Source: Mytilus trossulus (Eukaryota; Mollusca; Bivalvia; Mytilida; Mytilidae). From it: 64,000 nt of DNA. The notes below the pieces were generated by a model, which saw only the letters and a program-made list of their open reading frames with translations, searched no databases and was not told where the DNA came from. How positions within the stretch are numbered: the stretch's first letter is position 1; each line of letters starts with the position of its first letter. Below, piece after piece: positions 12,423 through 24,639 of this stretch. The stretch covers positions 10,617,911 through 10,681,910 of the forward strand of contig NC_086376.1 of assembly GCF_036588685.1 (NCBI RefSeq), written 5' to 3'. A program made the translations under genes and the position numbers.

Positions 12423-15400
12423 GTGAGTTGTTGAAAGGCAAACGATACATATTTTTCTGTTAAATCCTGAAAGAAAACGTCAATTTTATATGCACTCTCG
12501 AATTATGCAAAACAAAAGTTACCTTAATGACTTATTTTTCGAATTATTTCCGTTTGAATTTGGAATGTTTGAGGCAAAATCGCAAAATTTAAAATTATAA
12601 CAAAGAGAACACAACTTTAAAACGAATAAGGTAGGCTCGACCTGTTTTTGTGAAGAATAGTGTTGTTTTTTGTTTGTTTATACACACATAGATATTTCAT
12701 GATATCATTATATGGTCTTCCAATCTTCGGGACAAAACATCAAACATCAGCAGTATAATTTGAGTGGTTTAAAAAAGACATAAAAGAAATCAGGCCTATC
12801 ATTGGTTAACAGTTAAGATTATCTGTGAGAGAGGCACATTGTAAATATTTTAAATTTACACTTTATAATTCCATGTATCGGGAGTGCTTTTCTGGATTCA
12901 CTTCTTCAGGCACGCTGATATCTCCGAAATATTTCAAGCCGAGATGTCACCTACTTGTAAACCTTAATAGCCCATATCGTTGTAAAATTTTAGTGTTCCT
13001 GGATTTTCCTTCACAAGGTCATCCTTTTAAGCTATATATTTAAAAGTTGAGGGAATTGAAACCGGGTTTGTTTTAATATTTTTTTTAATTTATCGACAGA
13101 GTATTTTAGAAAAATGTTTTAGTAATAATTTCAGTATCGAAACATTGACTACCGAGCTGAAGATCCCGTTATATTGTAAAATATATCACATATTCAGACG
13201 CTTGTTCACAACATTTAATCTGATGTGTATCTCTTGTGACCCTTGACGAACCAAATTGTTAAATAACATTGAATAAGGTATCTCAATTAATAAATGTTGT
13301 CTGTAAAAAAACGTAATAGCATTTGATGAAGCTGTGATTTTCATGATATATGGCATATATAACGGGAGACGTGCATATTTAGACGTCATATGTGCGTCAA
13401 TTTTGCAAATTATTGATTACTTGTCAGAAAAAGAATGCTTTCTATAGTTCTGTTCTGAAACATACAAGAACACATGGTATGATTTTTGATTTTGAAATGA
13501 CAACATTAACAATTTGATTTAAAAGTAATCAAAATGCTTTATTTTACAGATAAAAGCTCTGTTCAACATTAAAACATATTTTAAGTATGATTTACTGTCT
13601 GTTAGAGGGACTGACCTAAGGTAGGGAAATAAAATACTGTAAATATACAAAGTTGAAAACCTGTGATTAAAATCATTAATACTAAACGCACATCATCCAA
13701 TAACTAACCATCTGTCTTTGAAGAAATTATAAATAAAAAGATAAAAAGATAAATTCAAAATAGTTAACAAGGTACCAGGATTATAATTCAATACGCCAGA
13801 CCGCGTTTCGTCTACAGAAGACTCATCAGTGGCGCTTAGATCAAAATAGTTATAAAGCCAAACAATTACAAAGTTTGAGAGCTTTAAGGACAAAAAATTC
13901 CTAATATGTGCAAATACTATAGAATTGTCTTATTTATTGTTTTCAACTTGTGCACTGCAAGATAGGTTTAACATGTCGTATCCCAGTACCGTCATCGTTT
14001 CCTCAATAGCAACATTACCGAATGGAACTTATCAGCAAATGTTTTACTTATCATGAGTAGCACTCATGGTGCCACTAGTGGATTAGGATCTTCTTAACGG
14101 GTTGTGTGGATATTATTTTTATTTTTTTTTGTGTGTGTAGGGGGGACCTCTTGTGTGCCGTTTTGTGAACAATTAACTGATTGTTCGTCCATTGACGTTT
14201 ATCAATGGTGCCGTCGGAATTATTTACGTACAGTTGTGATTGCCCTGTCATTATCTTCACATCCCCCTTTTTCAAAACTCATAATAAATTAGATACAATA
14301 CAACTTAAGGAGTGCAATAATAACATTATTGAAAAGATGATAAAAAGTAGCTTTCTTTCAGTACAAAATTTTCGGAATCGAATTACACTTCAACAATACT
14401 TAAACAGGGTATAATCATTAATGTTAAAGCAAAGACATGCACCAAGAATCGGAAAAGGAGTATATATACCATTAGATTTGTAGTATTAGTTTACTTACCA
14501 GCAGAAAATTTGCAACTCAGATTACAATGAAAATTTTGGAAATGCTCTAATTCAAAAGATGATATGCATTCAATTTGATAAAAGAACACAACTTTATAAC
14601 AAAATAGTATGTTCCTTATCCTTTTTTGCACATCTTACAACTTAAGAAGAATGTATGTTTGAATTCTATTTTTATTCTTTATCTTTTATGTCATTATTTG
14701 ACACCATTAAATAAACCTGAATATACCTAACATATTTTGTCGATAGATATTTATTTATTTTTGTGAATACGCCCAATCCGTGTAAATAATAATGTTATTG
14801 GAAACTTCCTCTTTATACACATTTGCCAAATTGTTTCCTGAAAGTAACTTTTAACTTGCTTCCACTGCCAAAGCAAGTTTTGGTCTTTGTGCGAATCTGA
14901 CAAATCAAACACATTCAGTATGGAGAAGGTAGTGCAAAAAAATGGAATTGAAACAACAGTCATTATTAATTCAAAACTATTATCTTTCGCCCCTCTTTCA
15001 TTATTATTCATTAATATCAGATCAGCAATGCAATCTCATCGAACTCTCCAGCAACCAGTTATTATATTATATTATGATTTTTTTTCTATTACAGGCCCAG
15101 GGAAGGCTGTGTTTTGTTTTCATTTGATCTTACATTTAGTGATAGATATATCGATGGTAAAGAATTACAAAATGTCTTTCAACAAAAAGTCCTTAGCCAT
15201 ACAAATACTGAAGGAACAGCATTGCCTTGGTTAAGGAGAGCGTTTGCGCATTCCATTAAAATTGGTATATAAATATTATTGGGGCGGTTATAGCTGATAA
15301 ACCTGGATAAAAAAAAAACTGTCAGGATTTTTACTGGATTAAAGTCGTGTAATAGGGATATTTTTTTTTCTTCTCAACACCTTGACAAAGCGATCAATAT

Positions 15401-18400
15401 TCATTCTTTATTTATGCTTTCTATCTTTTATATGCCTCATTGTTAAACTGGTTATTCAGATTTAACAAGTGTTATATAAGACATTACAAATACTAATTTT
15501 TGTCTAAGTTTATGAAAACGCTATCGAAAATGATTGATACAATACTCCCTTACTCATTCCTTTATTTAAGATAAAATGTAAAAATATACATGTTCAGAGA
15601 CGGAAGTATATTAAGCATCCAAGTGATGGTAAAATGTATCTTCTTTGTGACTGGATATTACTATTTAGATTTTGATTTCTAATGTACACTTTTAATATAA
15701 AAATTCAGGAGATGGAATTTGATTGCCAATGAAACAACTATCCGACAGAGTTCAAATGAAGTGCATGTGAGCAATAATTGGCCACCGTATGACCTTCAAA
15801 AATTAGGAAAATCTATACCGTATAGTCCGCTATCGTCTTCTTGTCATAGCCTGGGACCTTCAAAAAAATGGCCTTTCAAACACACGTATTTACTGTACGA
15901 TTATTGAAGGAAAAAAAAGGCATTCTATTATTGTTAATATGCTACTTTTAAAAAAACATATGGTTTTATTCATTGTTATAAATAGTAAAATATTCTTTCT
16001 ACTTTAAGGTGATGAAAAATCATTACAGGAAAAAAAAGGATTGCAGAAAATACAAAATCTAGGCATATTTCTTTTAATTATAATTCTAATAGCTATATGT
16101 ATTGCTCTTGTTGTGGAGATATCAAAAGTTGACCGTAAGTAATCTGAAACCTTTGACTATAGTTTTGAACAGAATATTGAAATAAAATAATGTTTGTTTT
16201 AGTTTTAGGTCTCTTTTTTATCATTATAGTTGGTTTCTTTTGTGATAAACATGTTTCAGTTACAACAGATGGTTTTTTTTCACAAATTCTTTTTCAATTC
16301 GATTTGTCTTGGAACCAACGTTTTTTTTTTTAATTCACTTGATTGTTGACTCCATCTTGCATGTTTCGTTTTTTGAATGGGCACTTCAACTGTCAAAATA
16401 GTGTTCACCGATTTGCCTCAAGTTTTTATATTTGATTTATTACATACCCCAATTACAAAAAGTCTAAGATAAACAGTAACAAAGCATATACTAGATAATA
16501 CATAATAGAATTTCGCTAGTTAATTATCTATCGAGATGCACTAAGAAAACTGACGGTGGTCACGTCAAACGATATAAACATACACATAACTATACATAGA
16601 TTGTTCACGATATAGATTGAAAAAATACTTTAATTATTGTTTTTATCTGCATTAGAAAAAAATAATGACAACAGTAGTATACCGGTGTTTAAAAGTCATA
16701 AATTGATTGATAGAAAATCCGGGTGTCAAACCAAAACCGAGGAAACTCATCAACTACATGATGAAAACAAGGGAACGACAGAAACACCATAGTAAAACAA
16801 ATAAAAACGGTAATACACTAAGAAACGAACTTTTTGATAACAACTGTAATATTCCTGGTTTGGTACTGGACATTTAAAAAAAAATAATGGTGGTTTGAAC
16901 CTGATGTAATGTTTAGCTTAATCACCCGCTTTATCATTTAAGAAAAGAATAACAATAAGTTTTTGTGGCTTGGATCAATCAATCAGATGATTAACCTTAG
17001 GATCGCTTTTATTGTGGACAGTCTTTTTCTTTAAATAACTTAACATGCAACATTCATGCGTAAATCTATCACTAGCTAAGGAGTGCCATGGAAGGTCATA
17101 TGAAAACGGATTCAATGATGTCAAATTATTCATTTGCACGTTAATAATTCATCGTTGATTTTTCTTAGCTTATTTTGACAAAATGGAACCATACTGGCTG
17201 CTTAAACCAAATTGTCATTTCACTTTTTCACTTTCATTTATGATTGAACAACAAAGAAGTCATTTATCGTTTAGCTAGTGCCCCCTAAAAATACCACAAA
17301 TAAAGGTTTGTTTTAAAATTCCAAAATAAATGAATAATGTGAATCACATATACATGCAAATTGCAAATTTTGAAACAAACGAGTAAAAATAAGAAAATTG
17401 TGCATTTCATCAAAATGGCATGTGTGTACTAATTTACAATGGGTGGAATGTATATTTGCATTATCAAAATTAAAAGTATTTTATGTAGTTATGTAGTTTT
17501 CTGGTGTAAATGTTAAAATCTTTCACTTTTAATATGTGGTTATCTTTTGTTTTAATTTAAAGTTAAAATTTCTATAAAGTATTCTTAGATTTATTTTATC
17601 ACCTATACTTGACACATTTTACTAGCGGTACATCCAAAATGCTCATCGTTTACTGAGAACTCAATTTGCTTTTAATCTGCCGTTTAGCTTAACAGTTACG
17701 ACAGATTTTTATCATTTTTATAACGTCTGACGTTAAAGAAGAAATGTTTGTTATAGTCTTAATGTTAAGTCATTCATCAAGTAATTTGAATATTTGCAAA
17801 ATTCTAGAAATCAAATTCGAAAGTTATCCGATTGATACAGGGTATTTTCCAATCATAGGTAACTTACGAACATGTTTTCATGCATCATTATATGGAATCT
17901 TTGAAACTAATTACCGAATGAGACTTATCACCGGGTTTGTATGTACATGAACAACACGACTGATGCGACAAATAGAGCAGAATATGCTTACCCTTCTGCA
18001 TTACATGAGATCAACCAGGTTTTATGTGGTGTTCATGTTGCTCAGTCTTCAGTTGTCGTGTTTGTTAACAGTTGTTTTACTTTTCGTCATTTTTAATTTC
18101 TGTCATCTCAATAACAGTTTGATTTAACCTATTGCGTTTCAATATCCCTTTGGTATCTTTTGCCTCTCTTTCATAAAATGGAAGAAAAAATTGTAAATGA
18201 CATATCTAGAAAAGTTAATGAAAAACATCAGCAAATAAAAATGTGTTGTTTTTTTTTACGTATGTGTCTTTGTGTAGCCTATAACTTTTTAATTATACAA
18301 CACCAAATTATTTAACAACACCACTTTCAATACTCGAAATCATACGAAATCACAATTGTTCGTCCAAGTCTAGAATTCCGACATAAAAAAAATCAAGTCA

Positions 18401-21091
18401 TCTTTAACCATGAACATTCCAGTTTGCGATAAAGACATTCTTAGTTTTCAATTAGTTATTTTCAGAATACTACTGTTTGTTATTGTAGGAATTGAATCAA
18501 GAATTGTTTTCTTTTGCAGATAATCTGCCGAATGAACAAAAGACAGGTAACTTTGGTTATATTAATTTTAACCAATCAAATTGGATAACTAAAAATATAT
18601 AGTAATTATCCTCGGTTTTTTAATTTTCATTTTACAACCCCTGGGTTGATGTTACGGTTTTGATATCTGATAAGGTAATCATATTTTGCAAAATCGTTCT
18701 GAATTTAGGGTTCCACGAGTATTCTTCAACTTCGTTCTTTATTTGGCGTTTTATTATTTTTGTTCAAGCGGCACGGATGAGTTAAAGAGTTTTAAAGACG
18801 ATATGTACATCTGGCGTACAAATTATAAGCCTGGTATCTTCATCAGCTTTATATACATGGAGTGTTTAAGTGTTCGACTCATAATATGCCTTATTGGTGC
18901 TTAAGACTCACCCTGTTTTAGAAAATCTGATTTTTTGTAGAAATCTTAATTGAACTTTAATAAAACCTACAAGCACTTGGTTTTCAATTGATACAAAGTA
19001 AGACATTGAGCTAGAAACATGTGCTAATCGCACTAAAATTTGTTTCATAAAGTCTTATCAGAGACATTTTATAGTTATAAAAGGTACCAGGCTTATAATT
19101 TGATACAATTGACGCGCGTTTCGTCTATATAAGACTCATCAGTGCCGCTCAGCAAAAACAATAGTTAAGAAGGCAACACGTATAAAGTTGAAGAGCATTG
19201 AGGAACCAAAATTCCAAAAATAGTGTGCCAAATACGGCTAAGGTAATATATACATGGGATAAGAAAATACTAAGTATTTCAAATAATTTAAACTTCTGCA
19301 AACAACAAATTTAACAAAATTACCATATAATTGATAATAAAAGTATAGACTTTAGAATATTTGTTCACTGTTCACTGTTCACAGAAATTCATTCGATTGA
19401 TTATTTTCTGCTGATTTTAAAGATCTGATCAGCAGATAAAACAAGTTCTATATGTTTCTTTAACTTTGTTAATTATTCACACAGAATTTACTCCAAGTTC
19501 AAAACCAACATCAAATAGATTAACGACAGAACGCGAAACAACTTTAGCATATACCACACTTAATAAACAAGGAACAGAAACGAGAAAAATCACTTTTGGT
19601 GAAGTTACAACGATAGCAGGAAGTCAAAATTCAACAACAAAGACGGAAATTGAAACTACAAAAATAACAATGACAGAAAGTGATACAACAGGATCAGTGA
19701 TTGAGCAAGAAACTACTACAACTAAAGACGAGATAACAATGATGGCGAAAGGTAATTCGACAACAACAATGATGGAAGAGGAAACGGTAACAATAACGGC
19801 GGAAAGTAAAAAGACAACAACAGCAGTGGAATCAAAAACGTCAACAATGCTGAACGAAGGAACGACAGCAACAACAAAGGCTGCTGAGGGAACGACAGCA
19901 ACAATAATGGCTAACGGAACGATAACAACAATAATGGCTAACGGAACGATAACAACAAAGATGGTTGAAGAATCGACAAAAAGCATGATGAATAATGAAA
20001 CAACAATGGCAAATAATGGAACGACAACATTATTGATGACTGAGGGAACGACAACAACAATGATGGATAACAAAACGACAACAACAATGATGGATAGAAG
20101 AATGACAACATCAATGACGGATAGAATAACGACAACATCAATGACGGATAGAAGAACGACAACAACCATGACAGATATCGGAACCACAACAATGATCGAT
20201 AAAGGAATGAAATCAACCATGATGAATAATGAAACGACAACAGCAATGATTGATAACGACACGACAGCAACAATGATGGATAAGGGAACGGCAACAAACA
20301 TGATGACAGAAGGAACTTCAGCGACAATGATGGAAAAGGGCACTACAACAACAATGATGAATGGGGAAATGTCGACATCAATGGTGGCTGCGGGAACTTC
20401 AACATCAATGATAGATACGGAGACGACAACAAAAATGATGACAGAGGAAACTACAACATCAATGACTGCTGAGGACACTTCTACAATGATTGCTGAGGAA
20501 ACTACAACATCAATGACTGCTGAGGAAACTTCTACAATGGTTGCTGAGATAACGACAACAACAATGATGAATGAAGAAATGACAACAACAATGACGGATA
20601 ATGGAACTAAAACAACAATGATAGCTGATAGGACTACAACAACAATGACGAATGACGGAACGACAACAGTGATGAATTATGGAACGACAACAGGGATGAA
20701 TGACGGAAGGACAACAATGATGAATGACGGAACGACAACAAGGACGAATGATGGAACGACAACAAGGATGAATGACGGAAGGACAACAAAGAAGAATGAG
20801 GGAACGACAACAAAGATGAATGAGGGAACGACAACAAGGATGAATGAGGGAACGACAACAAAGATGAATGAGGGAAAGACAACAAAGAAGAATGAGGGAA
20901 CGACAACAAAGAAGAATGAGGGAACGACAACAAGGATGAATGACGGAACGACAACAATGAAGAATGAGGGAACGACAACAATGATGAATGAGGAAACAAC
21001 AAAAACGACTATTGATCCAGGAACGACATCATCATCTACATATAAAGATACAACCACGACTGAACGTGAAATGACAACAACGATGTTGTAA
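12319..21091 (+). CDS. SEA-like / transmembrane / Thr-Met-rich repeat protein, 5' partial
   Basis: Spliced model of six exons: 12319-12422, 13550-13620, 15095-15264, 16009-16134, 18520-18546, 19485-21091. Every junction is AG...GT and the phases (0, 2, 1, 1, 1) join without a stop, giving about 700 residues after a split first codon. Residues 1 to about 115 look like an SEA domain, 134-152 are a hydrophobic helix, and from about 165 to the end is a Thr-rich, Met-containing repeat expected to be O-glycosylated. The first coding exon (start codon, perhaps a signal peptide) was not found. SEA plus Thr-rich repeat is typical of membrane mucins, but here the SEA part is N-terminal and the Thr-rich part lies beyond the membrane segment, the reverse of the usual order. 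It may continue into the LamG/PAN exons at 33.4-39.1 kb. Recognition of SEA is by pattern only; a distant look-alike fold is possible. Confidence 0.6.
13550..13620 (+). CDS. exon: middle of SEA-like domain
   Basis: Acceptor TTTTATTTTACAG, donor AG|GTAGGG. The 71-nt exon encodes IKALFNIKTYFKYDLLSV plus RGTDL, ending two bases into an Arg codon completed by the next exon. This is the helix and turn leading to the central SEA strand. Confidence 0.55.
13775..13885 (+). repeat. CGCGTTTCGTCTAC-family repeat
   Basis: GGTACCAGGATTATAATTCA, CCGCGTTTCGTCTACAGAAG and ACTCATCAGTGGCGCTTAG in order. It is intronic in the SEA/TM model. Confidence 0.75.
15095..15264 (+). CDS. exon: core strand and C-terminal helix of SEA-like domain
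   Basis: Acceptor TTTTTTTTCTATTACAG, donor G|GTATAT. It encodes PREGCVLFSFDLTFSD, the pattern 'x-x-G-hydrophobic strand-F-x-L-x-F' that marks the SEA core, then an amphipathic helix (GKELQNVFQQKVL). The usual autoproteolytic GSxxV motif is not present (EGCVL occupies that place), so self-cleavage is not predicted. The long frames on the same strand here are shifted shadows. Confidence 0.55.
16009..16134 (+). CDS. exon: transmembrane segment
   Basis: Acceptor CTACTTTAAG, donor C|GTAAGT. After a Lys-rich stretch (DEKSLQEKKGLQKIQN) comes IFLLIIILIAICIALVV, an evident membrane helix, then EISKVD. By the positive-inside rule the Lys-rich N-terminal side would be cytoplasmic and the Thr-rich side external, which conflicts with an extracellular SEA domain upstream. 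Confidence 0.6.
16660..16935 (+). repeat. 'caacagtagtataccgctgttc' family repeat
   Basis: ACAACAGTAGTATACCGGTG, AATCCGGGTGTCAAACC and GGTGGTTTGAACCTGATG in the same order as at 1395-1690. Intronic. Confidence 0.65.
17900..18178 (+). mobile_element. 3' fragment of the reverse-transcriptase element
   Basis: CGAATGAGACTTATCACCGG, ACAACACGACTGATGCGAC, CTTACCCTTCTGCATTACA, GTGTTCATGTTGCTCAGTC and CCCTTTGGTATCTTTTG match the reverse complement of 21585-21850. Plus orientation, intronic. Confidence 0.7.
18520..18546 (+). CDS. 27-nt microexon linking TM to Thr-rich region
   Basis: Between TTTCTTTTGCAG and GTAACT; it encodes NLPNEQKT with split codons at both ends that join in frame to the exons on either side. 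It could be alternatively used, since 27 nt is a multiple of three. Confidence 0.45.
18755..18860 (-). repeat. CGCGTTTCGTCTAC-family fragment, inverted
   Basis: AAGCGGCACGGATGAGTTAA ... CATCTGGCGTACAAATTATA ... AGCCTGGTATCTTCATCAG is the reverse complement of the family's 5' part. Intronic. Confidence 0.5.
19082..19335 (+). repeat. CGCGTTTCGTCTAC-family repeat
   Basis: GGTACCAGGCTTATAATTTG, GACGCGCGTTTCGTCTATAT, AAGACTCATCAGTGCCGCTC, then AAGAGCATTGAGGAACCAAA and CAAATACGGCTAAGGTAATA. Nearly full block order of the family, just upstream of the Thr-rich exon. Confidence 0.8.
19485..21091 (+). CDS. exon: Thr/Met-rich repeat domain
   Basis: Acceptor AATTATTCACACAG. It stays open for about 535 codons, made of degenerate short units. 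The first two thirds vary around TTTTMMD-x-x; the last third (20640-21000) is a regular 8-codon, 24-bp array of the type MNEGTTTK / KNEGTTTR. Thr-rich runs are likely O-glycosylated as in mucins; the high Met content is unusual. The frame closes with TAA at 21089, but repeat-like codons (PETTTNITDL) continue in frame to a second TAA, suggesting that the first stop is recent. Long open frames on the opposite strand are shadows created by the repeat. Confidence 0.65.
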
Positions 21092-21584
21092 CCGGAGACT
21101 ACAACCAATATAACAGATCTGTAAAGACAGGTATAGTCTATTAAAAATTCGCAGATGTTTTCATAAGATCAATGCTAATGGTATCACAACACAGACAGAG
21201 TCGAAATTTTTAATTACTTAATTTACGCCGATTGATATCAGATCAAACGACGAAACATATTTATTTTCTAACTCTACTATTTGTTTTTGGGTTAAAATGT
21301 AAAAACGAGAAATATGATAGCGTAAATATGTTATCCCTTCTTAAACATTAACATGAATATTAAGAATACTTCACCAAAGGAAAAAAGTACAATATTAACT
21401 CACATTCTTTAACATGAAAAAGTAGATAAAAGTGAATTGCTTGTAACTGAAACTGTGTATATTAATGTCACAGTAATCATTATTTCACTCGGCAAGGAAT
21501 AAGAAATAAACTCTAACAAAACCAATTCCATATACTGCAATTTAGAGTAATATGCAAACTTAACTTGATCAATCATAAAAGAGT

Positions 21585-22640
21585 GACGAAAGATACCAAA
21601 GGGACAGTCAAACTCGTAAATCTAAAACAAACTGACAACGCCATGGCTAAAAATGAAAAAAGACAAACAGAAAAACAATTGTACACATGACACAACATAG
21701 AAAACTAAAGAATAAACAACACGAACCCCACCAAAAAAATAGGGGTGATCTCAGGTGCTCCGGAAGGGTAAGCAGATCCTGCTCCTCATGCGGCACCCGT
21801 CGTGTTGCTTATGTGATTACAAATCCGGTAAATAGTCTAATTCGGTAGGTCAAATTCATGAAAGGGAAGGGGATAGTAGTTACGACGTAAGGAACATATT
21901 CGATATCATTTGTGAAACGGTTATTCCATAACGGTCAACCAACTCGTGATGGCGTCCGTAAAATTTACGAAGGGATGATTACAACTTCACCATTTTGAAC
22001 TCTTGGTTTAATAGCTTCCTTGTAAGCAGTAACCCTCTATCAAAAAAATCAGGATAGTAAATGCAAGCACGGGAATATCGTATCAATTGGGAGATATTTA
22101 CCCCGTATGCAGGTGCTGCTGGAATGTTGCTACTTAGAAATGGAAAGTTTACAATTGGAAAGCTGAAATCATCTCTTTTGTTGTAAAGTTTTGTTTTCAA
22201 CCAACCCTCATTGTCAATTTTTAGATGTAAGTCAAGATATGAAGCCGACTTAATTGTATCTGTAGTATCCTTTATCTCCAATTCGATGGGATAGATGCCA
22301 TCAACATAGTCACCAAATTTGAATTGTTAAGTGAAAGAACGTCATCTATATAGCGGAAAGTAGAGTTAAAGGATATTGCTAACTTCTTATCTTTCTTCCT
22401 AAGAAGTTCCTGCATGAAGTCAGCCTCATAATAATAAAGAAACAAGTCAGCAAGTAGAGGGGCACAGTTCGTTCCCATTGGGATGCCAACAGTCTGTTGA
22501 AAAACACGTCCTCCGAACGAAACAAATATGTTGTCAATCAAGAAATCAAGCATCTTGATAATATCGGTTTCAGAGAATATTTTGTTTGAATCAGAATGAT
22601 TCTTTACAAAGTAGGATTTATCCCTCAAAATATACGTTTA
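21585..22640 (-). pseudogene. truncated, frameshifted reverse transcriptase element
   Basis: On the minus strand, 22628-22272 encodes a reverse transcriptase core: a VGIPMGTNCAPLLADL block followed by FRYIDDVLS, the catalytic Y-x-D-D box. The continuation (EIKDTTD..., SASYLDLHL) lies in another frame at 22281-21979, so there is a frameshift near 22275. The element is 5'-truncated; its 3' part runs to about 21585 as noncoding sequence. This palm-domain style is nearest to Penelope-like or related non-LTR reverse transcriptases; I saw no GIY-YIG endonuclease. At least five worn partial copies of the same element occur elsewhere in the window. Confidence 0.7.
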
Positions 22641-24000
22641 GTTACAAATAAGTATTGATATTATTTTTCATTCGTATTTAATTGGAAGTAAAGTGGTAAA
22701 TTTACTGCAAATACAAACCTTAAATCAGAAAATCAGCAGTTAAGTGTCAATTTTAGAGTGACCTACATAGAAAAAGTAAATGATGATATACGTATTTGTA
22801 TTTTCATTTCCTTTTTTTATTTGCAGGAAGTGGAATCAATCGCAAAGGAACGATTAGCACTAATTTAAATGGGCGTATTTGAGAGTTTCGGTGCCTGTAA
22901 ATGAAGGAGACAATGCGTTTAACAATATTGTCAAAGGAATAGTAAAACATAGTTATAATATATTATGTTAAAACATTAAAACAATGTATATTTTTCATAT
23001 TATTCATATTTAAAGTCAAGTAATGTCAAATGGGCTATGTCACAGAATTCAAGAAAATTTTGCATACAACTCTGGCTCGAAAACAAATAATGTATTTATC
23101 ACATTTATCAATTGAGATATTACTGATTGAATTCTTACAAAATGGATAAACATTTGTAAAGAAAGCACATCAAATCAGCAAAACAAATTCTAAAATTTGT
23201 CTTTAAATCATCATTCTAATTATATTCCATGTATTTAAAAAAAAAAAAAAAAAATTATGATGTTGATACATAGATTTCCGTTTTAATAATTAAAAAAAAG
23301 ATAGGGTCACTGACTTCGTGTTTATGGTATACATCATTCAAAGTTGTGCTCCTTGTGAAAAAAATTATTAAACGTCGAGGTAATCGTAAAGTGACCGCGT
23401 TACAGGCCGTAAAACGTTGATATTTTACGTTTTTCACTACCAACAAGGTAATAACTTGATTAATAGACAAAAAAAGAAGTCCATAACCATATGATTATTT
23501 AATGTTATTAAAACAGAAAGGAGTAGGTCCGGTACGGGCTGGTTTTGGGCTCAAATTTCAAGTTCATCTGACGAAAGATTTTGGACACTTACATGTCTAT
23601 TTCAATTGATTCAATTATTTTTTGTGAAATATTTAAACTGATTCATTCATTAAAAACGCTCCGATTCAATCTTAAATTTGAAAAATCTATCAAATATGCC
23701 AAAAACTGTCACTTTTCATATAGTTTTTGTCAAAAATGAAAGTGACTGCATCCGTGTTCATCCTCGACCTTTATATATGTTATGTATTATCAATAAACAC
23801 AACTTACATTTCAATATCAAGAATGGACACGAATGCGGCCACTTTCATTTAAAACAGAAACCGTCCAAACTTTAACTAAAATGCTGAAATTGTGAAGATT
23901 TCAGTAATTAAGCATAACTTAATGATGCAAGTACGCGATATATGTGCATTGTAATGCCACAATAAGCCAATATGTATGTAGCAGAGGCATTATAATTATA
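22641..24000. other. stretch without supported feature
   Basis: A possible short exon at about 22838 (after TTTATTTGCAG) gives only 14-18 codons before a stop in each usable frame. A 17-A run lies at about 23238-23254. No repeat family was recognised. Confidence 0.4.
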
Positions 24001-24639
24001 TTTGGTAATGTTTGTGTCATTTTGGTCTTTTGTGGATAGTTGTCTCATTGGCAATCAAACCACATCTTCTTTTTCATATTATACCTTCCAAAAAATTTAA
24101 ACAATTTTGTAAAACTGCTATATTTGGGGCCAAATAGGGGTCTTACCGAACCTACTCCTTTACTTGTGAACAATATATAGTTTTTAAGAAAATTCTATAG
24201 AGTAGAATTAGAGATTTGATGATTTTAAGACATTTTATAGTGTATGTGCTTTTTATACAAATGTTCATCCATATTTAAAGAAATCAATCTGTAACATATC
24301 AGGTTATAAAAGAGACAAATGCATTATTTTTTTTTAAATTTTTAGTTGTAGTTCATTGATCTACGGTTTTATGCTAAATTTTAACAAAATCTGCGACAAA
24401 GCCCATTTACTGTTCCTTGTCATTTTTTTTATAATTTTGTACAGTTTCAAATATGACGTCACTTGGCGTTGAGGTTTAAACTTATTCGGATGTGCCTACT
24501 TTTTGTGTTGCAAATGTCTGGTTATGTTATGTATTTCAGTTGTTACCTGTAATTAGTTAATACTTCAGTTTTATCATGTACATCTTTTGTATAGTCATTT
24601 TATAAAATTTACTGTTTGCAAAGGTATAAATTATTCTAA

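Noticed and set aside
19624..21108. Long Val/Ser/Leu-rich open frames antisense to the Thr-rich exon
   Set aside because: Shadow frames produced by the ACA/ACG/ATG repeat composition of the plus-strand exon.
22838..22885. Possible terminal exon after TTTATTTGCAG
   Set aside because: Gives only 14-18 codons in the usable frames, and the Thr-rich exon already stops at 21089; too little evidence.
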